From contig NZ_FNII01000008.1 of the NCBI RefSeq assembly GCF_900103865.1, positions 1 to 64,000 of the forward strand: a stretch of 64,000 bases of DNA, read 5' to 3'. This DNA comes from Vreelandella arcis (GTDB lineage: Bacteria > Pseudomonadota > Gammaproteobacteria > Pseudomonadales > Halomonadaceae). The notes beneath the pieces are model-generated. The model did no database searches. It saw nothing but the letters and a program-made list of their open reading frames with translations, and was not told the origin of the DNA. Shown here one piece after another: positions 24,785 to 33,228 of the stretch (the first letter of the stretch is position 1; each line of letters begins with the position of its first letter). A program made the translations under genes and the position numbers.

Positions 24785-25003
24785 ATGTCGGACGATAAAC
24801 GACAAACGTTACTGGATAGCCTGACCAAAGGGTTCGCCTATGCAGTCCCCGTTCTGGCCCTGGTCGCCGGTGGCTCAGCGCTACATGCCGTCTACTCTGA
24901 CGTCACCACGGAAACAGGCTACTACATGATGGCTGAAGCCGAAGGTGAGGCCGAAGGCGAAGCTGAAGGCGAAGCTGAAGGTGAAGCTGAAGCCGCCTCA
25001 TAA
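24785..25003 (+). CDS. Candidate precursor peptide 2 with (AEGE)n tail
   Basis: The 72-residue peptide starts at an ATG with GAAGGAGG. It parallels peptide 1: an N-terminal charged stretch (DDKRQTLLDSLTKGF), the shared hydrophobic core YAVPVLALVAGGSALHA, then GYYMMAEAEG and four AEGE units. The shared pattern with peptide 1 is LLxxLxxxFxYxxPxLALVAGG, later MMxAEG. The codons of the repeats vary (GAA/GAG, GGT/GGC, GCC/GCT), consistent with selection on the protein. It has no cysteine. It is probably the second substrate of the TTL-like ligase 5 kb upstream, which is unlinked to it in transcription. Confidence 0.78.
   Translation: MSDDKRQTLLDSLTKGFAYAVPVLALVAGGSALHAVYSDVTTETGYYMMAEAEGEAEGEAEGEAEGEAEAAS
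24938..24985 (+). repeat. Four tandem 12-base units encoding AEGE
   Basis: Units begin at 24938, 24950, 24962 and 24974. They differ only at third codon positions and lie wholly inside peptide gene 2, so the repeat is a coding tail and not a CRISPR or intergenic array. Such repeats can change length by slippage. Confidence 0.9.
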
Positions 25004-25066
25004 CGAGTAAGCTCACCGCCCCTATACACTTTTATTTTGCTAGTTTTGCTAGCTGAGGAGTTAGCT

Positions 25067-25279
25067 ATGCTGATGTGCCGTGAAGCGACGCGCCTGATGT
25101 CGTTAAAACAGGATAGATCGCTGACACTACGCGAGAGAGCAGCACTACGTTTCCATCTGTCCATGTGCGGCGCCTGTCGGGCTTGTGCACGTCAGTTTGA
25201 CCTTCTGCACACCATCGGTGAACACCATCCCGCGGCGTTACAAACACCGCACACGCCCGACGATGACCGTACGCATTAG
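25067..25279 (+). CDS. Small zinc-finger protein of anti-sigma (zf-HC2/ZAS) type
   Basis: The 70-residue protein starts at an ATG preceded by GAGGAG. It contains C4, then FHLSMCGACRACARQFD, that is HxxxCxxC with an upstream cysteine, the zinc-binding anti-sigma pattern. It has no membrane helix, so it would be a soluble redox-type anti-sigma factor (compare RsrA). It follows peptide gene 2, separated from the sigma gene by DoxX 2 and the peptide. It is probably the partner of the ECF sigma at 23586, and oxidation or metal change at its cysteines would be the switch. Its main alternative is an unrelated zinc finger. Confidence 0.8.
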   Translation: MLMCREATRLMSLKQDRSLTLRERAALRFHLSMCGACRACARQFDLLHTIGEHHPAALQTPHTPDDDRTH

Positions 25280-25289
25280 GAGTAACGCT

Positions 25290-25946
25290 ATGCGCCCATT
25301 ACAGCACGCGGTGGTGATCGCAGGTCTGGTACTGGTTAGCGACGCGGCCATGGCCGATATCCGCCTGACGCCCAACCAGATCATGACCTGGCCCACCCGC
25401 AACTTTGACGGCGAGAGTCGCTACGCCATCGTCGAAAAAGACGGGACGCAGGTACTCGAAGCCCAGTCCCAGGGGCAGGCGTCTGCCCGCTATCTGGAGC
25501 GCGAGATCAACCTTGACGAAACACCCTACCTTCACTGGTGCTGGCAGGTCAGCACCACCTATCCCGGGCTGGACGAAACCACCAAGGCGGGCGACGACTA
25601 CCCTGCCCGCGTCTATGTGGCTCGCAAAACGGGGCTGCTGCCCTGGCAGGTACAATCTGTCAACTACGTATGGTCGTCCACGCAAGACGCCGGAAGCACC
25701 TGGATCAATGCATTTACCGACCGTGCCGAACTGATGGCCCTGCAAGGCGGCACCTCAAAGGTGGGCGAATGGGTCGCTGAAGTACGCGACGTGCGCGCCG
25801 ACTTTGCCACCTTGTTTGGCGACACGGTGACCACCATCGACGGCGTGGCCTTGATGAGCGACGGCGATAACTCAGGCAGTCATGCCACCGCTTGGTTCTC
25901 CAAACTGGGATTCTCAGATAACAACACACCCCCAAGCTGCCCTTAA
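25290..25946 (+). CDS. Secreted DUF3047-domain protein
   Basis: It starts ten bases after the zinc-finger gene stop, at an ATG with AGGAGT. The signal peptide is [22 protein letters not shown] before DI. The mature part has [31 protein letters not shown] and [14 protein letters not shown], then a C-terminal [19 protein letters not shown], which is the DUF3047 arrangement. No enzymatic function is known. As last gene of the DoxX-peptide-zinc-finger unit, its product meets the secreted peptide in the same compartment. Confidence 0.82.
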   Translation: MRPLQHAVVIAGLVLVSDAAMADIRLTPNQIMTWPTRNFDGESRYAIVEKDGTQVLEAQSQGQASARYLEREINLDETPYLHWCWQVSTTYPGLDETTKAGDDYPARVYVARKTGLLPWQVQSVNYVWSSTQDAGSTWINAFTDRAELMALQGGTSKVGEWVAEVRDVRADFATLFGDTVTTIDGVALMSDGDNSGSHATAWFSKLGFSDNNTPPSCP

Positions 25947-26055
25947 CGGATCGACGGCTCCCATTGGCCGTATAGCTTTTGTACAAAAATTTGATTTATT
26001 TGTACAAACAGCTAATATCTCGCCAATGACAATTAAAGTAGTGGAGCTTCACGCC

Positions 26056-27324
26056 ATGTTTTTAACCGCTCAAAAATCACCGCTTCGCCAGGCCCTGATG
26101 CAACACACGGCCTGTATCGAATTCACACCAACGGGCATCATCAAAACCGCTAGCGAGCGCTTTCTAGAGGCCATGGGCTATCGACTATCGGAAATCGAGG
26201 GGCAGCATCATCGCGTATTTTGCGACAGCGACGAGGCCTACTCACCCGAATATGCGGCGTTCTGGGACGCACTTGCCCGGGGTGAAAGCTTTCAAGGCAA
26301 GTTTAAGCGCATGAACGCCGATGGTATGGAAGTATGGCTTGAGGCGAGTTACTTTCCCATTTGCAACCGCCGTGGCCGGGTAACCAGCGTGTTTAAGGTC
26401 GCTAACGACATCACCCAGGCCCATCAGGAAGCCGAACGTAAAGATGCGGTGCTACAGGCGCTTAATAGTTCGATGGCCGTCATTGAGTTCACCCCAACGG
26501 GCGAAATCATTAATGCCAATGCCAATTTCGAAAAGACCATGGGCTATCGCAACGAACAGTTGGTCGGCACGCATCACCAACAGTTTTGCCATCCGTCGTT
26601 TTATCAGCAGCATCCGCACTTTTGGGAAGAGTTGGCCAGAGGTGAATTAAAGCAAGGCAAGTTTGAGCGACTAGACGCGGATGGCCGCAGCGTTTGGTTA
26701 GAGGCCACCTACAATCCCATTGCCGATACCGAGGGTCAGGTCTACAAGGTCGTCAAGTTTGCCACCGACATCACCCCCGCCGTACGGGAGTCCAATGCGG
26801 CGAAGGAAGCGGTGTTGGCGGCCCAGTCGACCTCTTCGCAAACCGAGCAAATTGCGCAGAATGGGCTATCCCATTTACAGCACGTGCTGGACGACGCCCA
26901 ACAATCGGCCCAGGCGCTGAAAGAAGCCCAGCAATTAGTTGAATCGCTTAACGAACAGGCAAAAAGCATCAACATGATAACCGATGCCATCGCCAAGATT
27001 GCCAATCAAACCAACCTGCTGTCGCTGAATGCCGCCGTCGAGGCAGCACGCGCCGGCGAGCAAGGGCGCGGCTTCGCTGTCGTCGCCAACGAAGTCCGAC
27101 AACTGGCCAAAGGATCAAACGATGCCGTGGGCGAGATCACGCGAGTGCTAAAGGAAAATAGTGATCTGGTAAACCGTACCACTCAGACCATGAAGCAGGT
27201 GATTGACCGTAGCCAGTCCAGCCAGGCAAGCGTCAGCGAAATTGAAACGATCGTGAATGAAATACTGACCGGCTCGCGTAATGTCTCGACATCCATCGAC
27301 CAGTTAGCGCTTGAATCCGCTTGA
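26056..27324 (+). CDS. Soluble PAS-PAS methyl-accepting chemotaxis protein
   Basis: The 422-residue receptor starts at an ATG preceded by GGAG. Two PAS domains (about 20-130 and 140-260) repeat the pattern IEFTPTGxIxxAxxxFxxxMGYR...EGxHHxxFC and end in [15 protein letters not shown] or [15 protein letters not shown]. The C-terminal signalling hairpin contains [43 protein letters not shown]. It has no transmembrane segment and no HAMP domain, so it senses an internal signal, perhaps redox through a PAS ligand, like Aer-type receptors. The hairpin is short, about 40 residues per arm less than typical. Alternative start: ATG at 26026. Confidence 0.9.
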   Translation: MFLTAQKSPLRQALMQHTACIEFTPTGIIKTASERFLEAMGYRLSEIEGQHHRVFCDSDEAYSPEYAAFWDALARGESFQGKFKRMNADGMEVWLEASYFPICNRRGRVTSVFKVANDITQAHQEAERKDAVLQALNSSMAVIEFTPTGEIINANANFEKTMGYRNEQLVGTHHQQFCHPSFYQQHPHFWEELARGELKQGKFERLDADGRSVWLEATYNPIADTEGQVYKVVKFATDITPAVRESNAAKEAVLAAQSTSSQTEQIAQNGLSHLQHVLDDAQQSAQALKEAQQLVESLNEQAKSINMITDAIAKIANQTNLLSLNAAVEAARAGEQGRGFAVVANEVRQLAKGSNDAVGEITRVLKENSDLVNRTTQTMKQVIDRSQSSQASVSEIETIVNEILTGSRNVSTSIDQLALESA

Positions 27325-27395
27325 TCATCAACGCTTATTGAGTAAATCTCTGATTTAATAGGAATGAGACCGATGTTCTAGCAGCAGGGTGCCCG

Positions 27396-28430
27396 ATGAT
27401 TCCATCACTTAACAATATGTCGCTATCGTTAGCCCTGGTGTTGTTTGGCCTTTGTACCGTCATTATTGGTCTCATCGGCACTCGACTGGCCCGAGTTGTC
27501 GATGACCTTGCTGACCGCACCGGCTTGGGAGAAGCTATAGCGGGCGCCGTGTTACTCGGCATGGCAACCTCGCTGTCAGGGATTGTCGTTTCTGTGTCGT
27601 CTGCCTGGACCGACAAACCCGAGCTGGCAATGAGTAACGCTCTAGGCGGCATTGCCATTCAGACGCTATTTCTGACCATTGCCGATATGGCACACCGACG
27701 CGCCAACTTAGAGCACGCCGCTGCTTCGCTGGGAAACTTAATTCAGGCAACGCTGCTGTTATGTCTGCTGAGTTTATTGCTGGTAGGACACTTTGCGCCA
27801 GCGTGGACCGTTTGGCATGTGCATCCCATAACCCCGCTGCTATTTATTGCTTACTTGTTCGGCTTAAAGTTGGTTAAAAACGCCCAACAGCACCCTATGT
27901 GGAGCCCCGCACGCACCCGCGAAACACGCGAGGACGTACCGGAAGACAACACGGGCAAACTATCTTTAATGCGGCTATGGCTGGGATTTGTAGGGCTCGC
28001 TATTGTTATTGGCGTCACAGGCTGGTTACTCGAACGAAGCGCTAGCATCATTGCGGCTGAAACGGGCCTTAGCCATGCAGCTGTGGGCGTACTACTTACT
28101 GCTGTGGTGACATCGCTACCCGAGCTGGTAACAACGGTCGCTGCGGTTCGGCGGGGTGCGTTAACGCTTGCCGTGGCCGGCATTATTGGCGGTAATGCGT
28201 TTGATACCTTGTTTGCTGGCGCTGCAGATGTGGCTTATCGAGGCGGCTCTATTTATCACGCCATACCCAGCCATGTTTTGTTATGGGTGGCGATATCAGC
28301 GTTAATGACTGGCGTCTTGATGCTGGGCTTGTTGCAACGTCAAGAGCAGGGGCCAGGACGTATTGGCTTTGAAAGCACGGTCATCATCGGCCTCTACCTG
28401 GCGGGAATAGTCATGCTAATGATGGCCTAG
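27396..28430 (+). CDS. Na+/Ca2+-exchanger-family membrane protein with an altered first ion repeat
   Basis: The 344-residue protein has about ten membrane helices in two repeats. The second repeat has the canonical TSLPELVTTVAAVRRGALTLAVAGIIGGNAFDTLF, including the ion-binding glutamate. The corresponding first repeat reads GAVLLGMATSLSGIVVSVSSAWTDKPELAMSNALGGIAIQTLF, in which the PE pair is SG, so the first glutamate is absent. YrbG and NCX_Mj have glutamate in both repeats. The ion or stoichiometry may therefore differ from standard exchangers. The ATG is preceded by CAGGGTG. Confidence 0.83.
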   Translation: MIPSLNNMSLSLALVLFGLCTVIIGLIGTRLARVVDDLADRTGLGEAIAGAVLLGMATSLSGIVVSVSSAWTDKPELAMSNALGGIAIQTLFLTIADMAHRRANLEHAAASLGNLIQATLLLCLLSLLLVGHFAPAWTVWHVHPITPLLFIAYLFGLKLVKNAQQHPMWSPARTRETREDVPEDNTGKLSLMRLWLGFVGLAIVIGVTGWLLERSASIIAAETGLSHAAVGVLLTAVVTSLPELVTTVAAVRRGALTLAVAGIIGGNAFDTLFAGAADVAYRGGSIYHAIPSHVLLWVAISALMTGVLMLGLLQRQEQGPGRIGFESTVIIGLYLAGIVMLMMA

Positions 28431-28495
28431 CCACTTGGCAGTGTTTCAACCTCGATGGCGCCATTAACCTCAGCACTAGAGGCTACGCGCTAAAA

Positions 28496-28521
28496 AAAGC
28501 CAGCACCGAGGCGCTGGCTTT
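28496..28521. terminator. Bidirectional terminator between exchanger and peroxiredoxin genes
   Basis: A nine-base stem (AAAGCCAGC with GCTGGCTTT) with an eight-base loop, bounded by A-rich and T-rich flanks, lies between two convergent genes. Confidence 0.85.
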
Positions 28522-28576
28522 GTTGATCAAACGATGTGTCTTACGGTAACCGTTGCGTCTCTACACTAAAGCTTTT

Positions 28577-29227
28577 TTAGCGCAGCGGCGTCTTGCGCAG
28601 ATAGGGTAAGACCGTTTCGTATTCACCGTACTTTTGCTTGGCGTCTTCATCAGAAACGCTTGGCGGAATGATGACGTCTTGCCCGACGGTCCAGTCAGCC
28701 GGTGTTGCCACGCCGTGCTGAGTGGTCGCTTGAAGGGCGTCCAGCGCACGCAGGATTTCGGCGAAATTACGACCGACGGTCATGGGATAGGTCATGGACA
28801 GCTTGAGCTGCTTGTCCGGGCCGATGATAAACACCGAGCGAACCGTGGCGCTGTCGGCAGGAGTCCGGCCGTCCGGCAGGTAGGCATCTTCGGGCAGCAT
28901 GTCGTACAGCTTGGACACCTTGAGCCCGTCGTCGGCGATGATCGGAAAGTCAACGTCGCTGCCGCTGACGGTTTTGATATCGTCGCCCCAGCGCTTGTGG
29001 TCTTCGACACCGTCTACCGACACACCAATCACCTTGGTGCCGCGCTTCTTCCACTCATCGCTTAGCGTCGCCACGGCGCCAAACTCAGTCGTGCAGACCG
29101 GGGTGAAATCTTTCGGGTGAGAAAACAGGATCGCCCAGCTATCGCCGATCCAATCATGGAAGCGGATCGTGCCGTGGCTGGTTTCAGCCTCGAAATCGGG
29201 AACCACTGCATTGATACGTAATGACAT
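28577..29227 (-). CDS. 1-Cys peroxiredoxin (Prx6 type)
   Basis: Peroxiredoxins reduce hydrogen peroxide and organic hydroperoxides. The 216-residue protein has ILFSHPKDFTPVCTTEFGAV, with the peroxidatic cysteine in PVCTTE, and the C-terminal LDALQATTQHGVATPADW arm typical of the Prx6 class. The resolving cysteine is absent, so an external reductant is needed. The promoter-side sequence has AGGAGGAAA before the ATG. It stands alone, away from the other redox genes of the 17-26 kb cluster. Confidence 0.95.
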   Translation of the reverse strand: MSLRINAVVPDFEAETSHGTIRFHDWIGDSWAILFSHPKDFTPVCTTEFGAVATLSDEWKKRGTKVIGVSVDGVEDHKRWGDDIKTVSGSDVDFPIIADDGLKVSKLYDMLPEDAYLPDGRTPADSATVRSVFIIGPDKQLKLSMTYPMTVGRNFAEILRALDALQATTQHGVATPADWTVGQDVIIPPSVSDEDAKQKYGEYETVLPYLRKTPLR

Positions 29228-29344
29228 GTTTTCCTCCTGTGGGTCAAAATACCCTAATGCCTTATGCGTCTTTCAGACCCTTCACTATAGAACATAAAGT
29301 GCTAAGCAAGCCAATCCCAAACCGGCTAACCGCCATAAAAAAAT

Positions 29345-29369
29345 GCCCACCGCCGAACATAGCGTGGGC
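29345..29369 (-). terminator. Rho-independent terminator of the CNNM gene
   Basis: GCCCAC and GTGGGC arms with a 13-base loop, followed on the minus strand by seven T (29337-29343). It lies 27 bases after the stop of the CNNM/CorC gene. Confidence 0.82.
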
Positions 29370-29395
29370 AACGGTTCGCTGGGTCGATAAATTGA

Positions 29396-30448
29396 CTAGG
29401 CGCTGTCGGGCCCCGCCGGTTTTGGATCACCTTTATTTTCACGCTTGACCCGCTTGAGCCACACTTGTTTGGCGTAGCTGCGCAGGTTATCGACGTTGTC
29501 GGTTTCGTCGACAATGTCCTGCCCCAGAATCGTTTCGATGATGTCTTCCAGGGTAATCAGGCCCACAAAGGTACCGTGCTCATCGTAAATTACCCGCATG
29601 TGCAGTCGGTCATGCAGCATTGAAGCGAATACCTGTTCTACATTGTGCGATACATCCACGCTGGCGATGGGGTACATCATCTCCTTCATGGTTTTGTGCT
29701 CGTCCGCGTGGTACATATCGGCTTTGTGCACGTAACCAAAGGCCTGTTCACCGTTGTCCATTACCGGAAAGCGGGAAAATGGCGTCTTACTGTACGCTTC
29801 TTCAAACTCCGCCACCGTCAGATGCGGCAGCACCGTCAGGCAGACGGTACGCGGGGTCATCGCCTTGCCCACTTTAATATCGTGCAGATTAAGCATATTA
29901 ACGATGGTGCGGGTTTCATCGGCATCCAGCACTTTTTCTTCCAACCCCACTCGCGCCAAGACCTTGATTTCATCGCGCAGATCAACGTCGTGCTCTGACT
30001 TACCCAGGCGGCGGGTAATTTGCTCAGACATCCAGATAAACGGCAGCAGAATGATGATCATCGGTTTGAGAAAACGCGGCAACAACGGCGACAAGCCACG
30101 CCAGTATGTCGCACCAATCGTTTTGGGAATAATCTCAGAGAGAATCAGGATCAGCATGGTCATCACCGCCGACACAATGCCGATAGACGATTCACCAAAC
30201 ACCACCGCCGCCTGCGCACCTACCGCCGTTGCCCCGACCGTATGCGCAATGGTGTTGAGGGTTAAAATCGCTGCCAGCGGGCGGTCAACGTTGTCTTTTA
30301 ACTGGGCCAATGAAGCGTGAAGTCTAGGTTTCTCTTCCTTCTGCTTGGCAATATAGCTGGGCGTGATAGACAGCAGCGCCGCCTCGAGAACAGAGCACAA
30401 AAATGAAAGTGCAATAGAAACCGTGGCGATGATAATAAGAAGAAACAT
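29396..30448 (-). CDS. CNNM/CorC-family transporter-like protein with CBS pair
   Basis: The 350-residue protein has a DUF21/CNNM membrane domain of three to four helices (MFLLIIIATVSIALSFLCSVLEAALLS, then ILTLNTIAHTVGATAVGAQA and LILILSEIIPKTIGA). A CBS pair follows from about residue 195 (VGKAMTPRTV...FSRFPVMDNG...VFVGLITLEDIIETILG-like). CNNM proteins export Mg2+ or control it, and some were called haemolysins. The C-terminal CorC_HlyC domain is absent. The CBS pair probably binds ATP. No operon partner is evident. Confidence 0.9.
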   Translation of the reverse strand: MFLLIIIATVSIALSFLCSVLEAALLSITPSYIAKQKEEKPRLHASLAQLKDNVDRPLAAILTLNTIAHTVGATAVGAQAAVVFGESSIGIVSAVMTMLILILSEIIPKTIGATYWRGLSPLLPRFLKPMIIILLPFIWMSEQITRRLGKSEHDVDLRDEIKVLARVGLEEKVLDADETRTIVNMLNLHDIKVGKAMTPRTVCLTVLPHLTVAEFEEAYSKTPFSRFPVMDNGEQAFGYVHKADMYHADEHKTMKEMMYPIASVDVSHNVEQVFASMLHDRLHMRVIYDEHGTFVGLITLEDIIETILGQDIVDETDNVDNLRSYAKQVWLKRVKRENKGDPKPAGPDSA

Positions 30449-30655
30449 GAGAACCTGAGGTAATGGATGGTCAGGGGTTTATAGGGACATGGTATGTCAA
30501 AGTCAATGGGCATTAGTCTGGTTAACACAGGATCAGTCGACGCTGCGTTAGCTCAACCTTTAAACGGGAGTTGACGCGTATTTTGCGGCGTTCTTTAACT
30601 CTCTATACTATTGGCAGTATTTATCCCCCAACTGGCCACCCCATCACAGGAAAAC

Positions 30656-32626
30656 ATGCGATCGATCTTGCCGCGCCTCTACCTTCGCTTGTTATTGGCC
30701 GTAATTCTACCGTTAATCTTAGTGACATCCACCTTATGGCCTGTGCTGTATGTGCACATGGAGACGCGCCTGGACGGCGTTCGGAGTGAGGCAAATGCCG
30801 TTTTGAGAGTCGGCGAAGACGCCTTGACCCGAGATATCAATGAAACGCTTAACTACGCGCTCGCCATTGCGGAAATGCCCGCCCTCCAGCAGCAGCTAGC
30901 CGCTCAACAGCCCCCTTTTGAAGATAGTTTTTCACCTGACGATTCATCACGACTGGCGACTTTTTTAAGCACGTTAATGAATCACTCACCGCGCTATACC
31001 AAGCTCGTACTCATCGATAACGAGGGTAACGAGGTATTACGCGCGTCTCAGGGCATCGGGGCCGACCCTCGCTTTGAAACCCTCAACCACGCCCATACGG
31101 ATTATTTCAAGGGATCCAGCCAGTTACGCTCCCGTGAGTTGTACATATCACCGCCCGGACGCAATTTGCAGTACGAACTGTTTAGTGGCGAGGTGGTTCC
31201 TGTCGTCAACGTCACCACCCCTGTGATCGACACTGACGGCAAGCGTCAAGGCATCGTGTTGCTTAGCCTTAATTGGCCACACCTTACTCGTGCTTTGCAT
31301 CAGTCAATGCAGGTCGACCCAGAAGCCAAGGTGTTATTGGTCGATGCCCAAGGGCGATGGTTGCTAACCCAAAGCACTCAGCAGTTTCCGGATATAGGCT
31401 TCGGTGGTGATTTCACTAAGGAGGCCCCTGAAGCATGGCAATTGCTCAGCCGCCAAGACGAGGGCTACGTTAGCCTGGACGACCACTTACTCCGCTTTCA
31501 ATCACCCGATATTCGTACCCAATTATACAGTGGCTTGGCGGGGCATATATTCAGCGCCGATGAAACGCTCCCATGGATGCTAGGAGTAAGCTTTCCCACA
31601 CCGAGCTGGTATTCGTTGTTAAAGGAAGAAACCACCGTGCTGTGGTTTTTGATACTTATCTATGCAATAGCCGCTGCCTTTGGTGTGTTTTGGGCGTTCA
31701 CCAATCACCAGCAGCGTAAGCTACGCAAGAATACTCAACAGCAGGCCGCCGAAGTGCGAAGCCTGTATGAGAACGCCCCCTGCGGATACCATTCGTTAGA
31801 CGAAGACGGCACCGTCATCAAAATGAATCAGACCGAGCTGGATTGGTTGGGCTATAACGCTGAGGAGGTAATAGGCCGTCTTCAATACCGGGAGGTTATT
31901 TCGCACGATACGCGTGACGCCTTCGATGCAGCCTTTGCTAACGTCAAAAAAGGTCAGAAAGACGAGGCAGAATGCACACTGCTGACTCACCGTGGCCATG
32001 CCCGTCATGTGGTGATTCAAGCGTCAGGTTATCGGCACAACGGCCGCTTTATCTACTCCCGAGCGTCCGTATTTGACCTCACCGAGCGAAAACAACTCGA
32101 AGAACAACTCCGCGCCCAGGCGATGACCGACCCGCTAACCGGCGTTTTCAACCGACGCTATTTGCAGTCACAGGCAGCGATTGAAATGTCGCGCGGGCTC
32201 AGGCACAGCACACCGCTCTCGTTAATTGCCATTGATATCGACCATTTCAAGCGTATTAATGATGAGTACGGTCACGATACTGGGGATGAAGTGCTAAAAC
32301 GCTTTACCCACGTCATGAAGGGGCTACTACGCCAGGAAGACCTGCTATGCCGAGTAGGCGGCGAAGAGTTTGCCATTCTGCTGCCCAACACCGCGATTCC
32401 CCAGGCGCAGCACATAGCCGAGCGCATACGGGCCACCGTGGAGCACACACAAGTGTCCATTGACCACGAAACCGCTGGCCAAACCCTGCGCATCACTGCC
32501 TCGTTCGGGGTGACCCATATCTTGCCTCATGAAACCACGTTAAAGGCCGCGCTCAAGCGCGCCGACACGGGCCTTTACGAAGCCAAAGAGGCTGGACGCA
32601 ATCGCATTGTGGTCAAAGATAATTGA
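30656..32626 (+). CDS. Cache-PAS-GGDEF diguanylate cyclase
   Basis: The start at 30656 is preceded by ACAGGAAAA and gives 656 residues; an upstream frame start at 30611 lacks a site. It has an N-terminal membrane helix, an extracytoplasmic double-Cache-like sensor (about 30-330, with PRFETLNHAHTDYFKGSS), a second helix (VLWFLILIYAIAAAFGVFWAF), a PAS domain (LYENAPCGYHSLDEDGTVIKMNQTE) and a GGDEF domain. The catalytic signature RVGGEEFAILLPN is intact, and the RQED upstream of it is an RxxD inhibitory site, so it should make c-di-GMP and be feedback-inhibited. Confidence 0.94.
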   Translation: MRSILPRLYLRLLLAVILPLILVTSTLWPVLYVHMETRLDGVRSEANAVLRVGEDALTRDINETLNYALAIAEMPALQQQLAAQQPPFEDSFSPDDSSRLATFLSTLMNHSPRYTKLVLIDNEGNEVLRASQGIGADPRFETLNHAHTDYFKGSSQLRSRELYISPPGRNLQYELFSGEVVPVVNVTTPVIDTDGKRQGIVLLSLNWPHLTRALHQSMQVDPEAKVLLVDAQGRWLLTQSTQQFPDIGFGGDFTKEAPEAWQLLSRQDEGYVSLDDHLLRFQSPDIRTQLYSGLAGHIFSADETLPWMLGVSFPTPSWYSLLKEETTVLWFLILIYAIAAAFGVFWAFTNHQQRKLRKNTQQQAAEVRSLYENAPCGYHSLDEDGTVIKMNQTELDWLGYNAEEVIGRLQYREVISHDTRDAFDAAFANVKKGQKDEAECTLLTHRGHARHVVIQASGYRHNGRFIYSRASVFDLTERKQLEEQLRAQAMTDPLTGVFNRRYLQSQAAIEMSRGLRHSTPLSLIAIDIDHFKRINDEYGHDTGDEVLKRFTHVMKGLLRQEDLLCRVGGEEFAILLPNTAIPQAQHIAERIRATVEHTQVSIDHETAGQTLRITASFGVTHILPHETTLKAALKRADTGLYEAKEAGRNRIVVKDN

Positions 32627-32651
32627 CGACGTCTCAAGCGCCAGAAACACC

Positions 32652-32674
32652 AACGCCTCCCAATGGGAGGCGTT
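32652..32674. terminator. Bidirectional terminator between cyclase and luxS copy 2
   Basis: A perfect ten-base stem with an AAT loop (arms 32652-32661 and 32665-32674) between convergent genes. Confidence 0.85.
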
Positions 32675-32706
32675 GTCAAACGTGCCTAGTTAGCGCTGAG
32701 CGCTAA

Positions 32707-33174
32707 TCAGGCAAACACTTCTGTCCACTCATTGCGCTTAGCCAGCAGGGCTTTGGCGAGCTCCTGAGCGCCCTCTAGGCTGTGACTCGCCGCCCAGCCA
32801 CACTGCATTTCGTTGCAGGCGGGGACTTCGGTGGCATTGACGACGTCATTCAGGGTTTTCTCAAGGATATCGAGCACGGCGTCGTAATCGTCGTGGTTGA
32901 TCATCGCGATATAGAAACCTGTTTGGCAGCCCATCGGGCTGATGTCGACCACTTTATCCGTGTGGTTACGCGACATCTCGGCCATCAAGTGCTCAAGCGA
33001 GTGTAGCGCCGGCATATCCATGTGGCCTTTGTTCGGCTGGCAAATGCGCAAATCGTATTTATGAATCCGGTCGCCATTCTGGCCTTCTTTAATATCGGCC
33101 AAACGGACGTAAGGGGCTTTTACCTTGGTGTGATCCAGGTTAAAGCTCTCGACGTTCATCTTTTGCTCGGTCAT
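32707..33174 (-). CDS. luxS: S-ribosylhomocysteine lyase LuxS (copy 2)
   Basis: A second complete LuxS of 155 residues. It keeps H58 and H62 (HSLEHL), C83 (PMGCQTGFY) and C125 (QCGWAASH), so it should be active. It differs from copy 1 (719-1186) at about 21 positions, mostly in surface helices near the C-terminal half. The ABM-domain gene immediately upstream is also a duplicate of that preceding copy 1, while metK is not repeated. The retained gene order points to one duplicated cassette. It lacks the AT-rich codons of copy 1 and reads like the surrounding GC-rich genome. Confidence 0.95.
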   Translation of the reverse strand: MTEQKMNVESFNLDHTKVKAPYVRLADIKEGQNGDRIHKYDLRICQPNKGHMDMPALHSLEHLMAEMSRNHTDKVVDISPMGCQTGFYIAMINHDDYDAVLDILEKTLNDVVNATEVPACNEMQCGWAASHSLEGAQELAKALLAKRNEWTEVFA

Positions 33175-33228
33175 CTTGGCTCCTTTCCGCTGTACGTATC
33201 TGACTTGGCCCTATTGTACACCTTTGAA

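Noticed and set aside
24938-24985. Possible CRISPR-like tandem repeat
   Set aside because: Units are 12 bases without spacers, in frame inside a peptide gene; there are no cas genes.
17165-25946. Bufferin/MNIO-type copper peptide operon
   Set aside because: DoxX, sigma, anti-sigma and small-peptide genes resemble that layout, but there is no MNIO (DUF692) or DUF2063 gene and the peptides lack cysteine.
32707-33174. Second luxS as a pseudogene
   Set aside because: Full length with all metal and catalytic residues intact.
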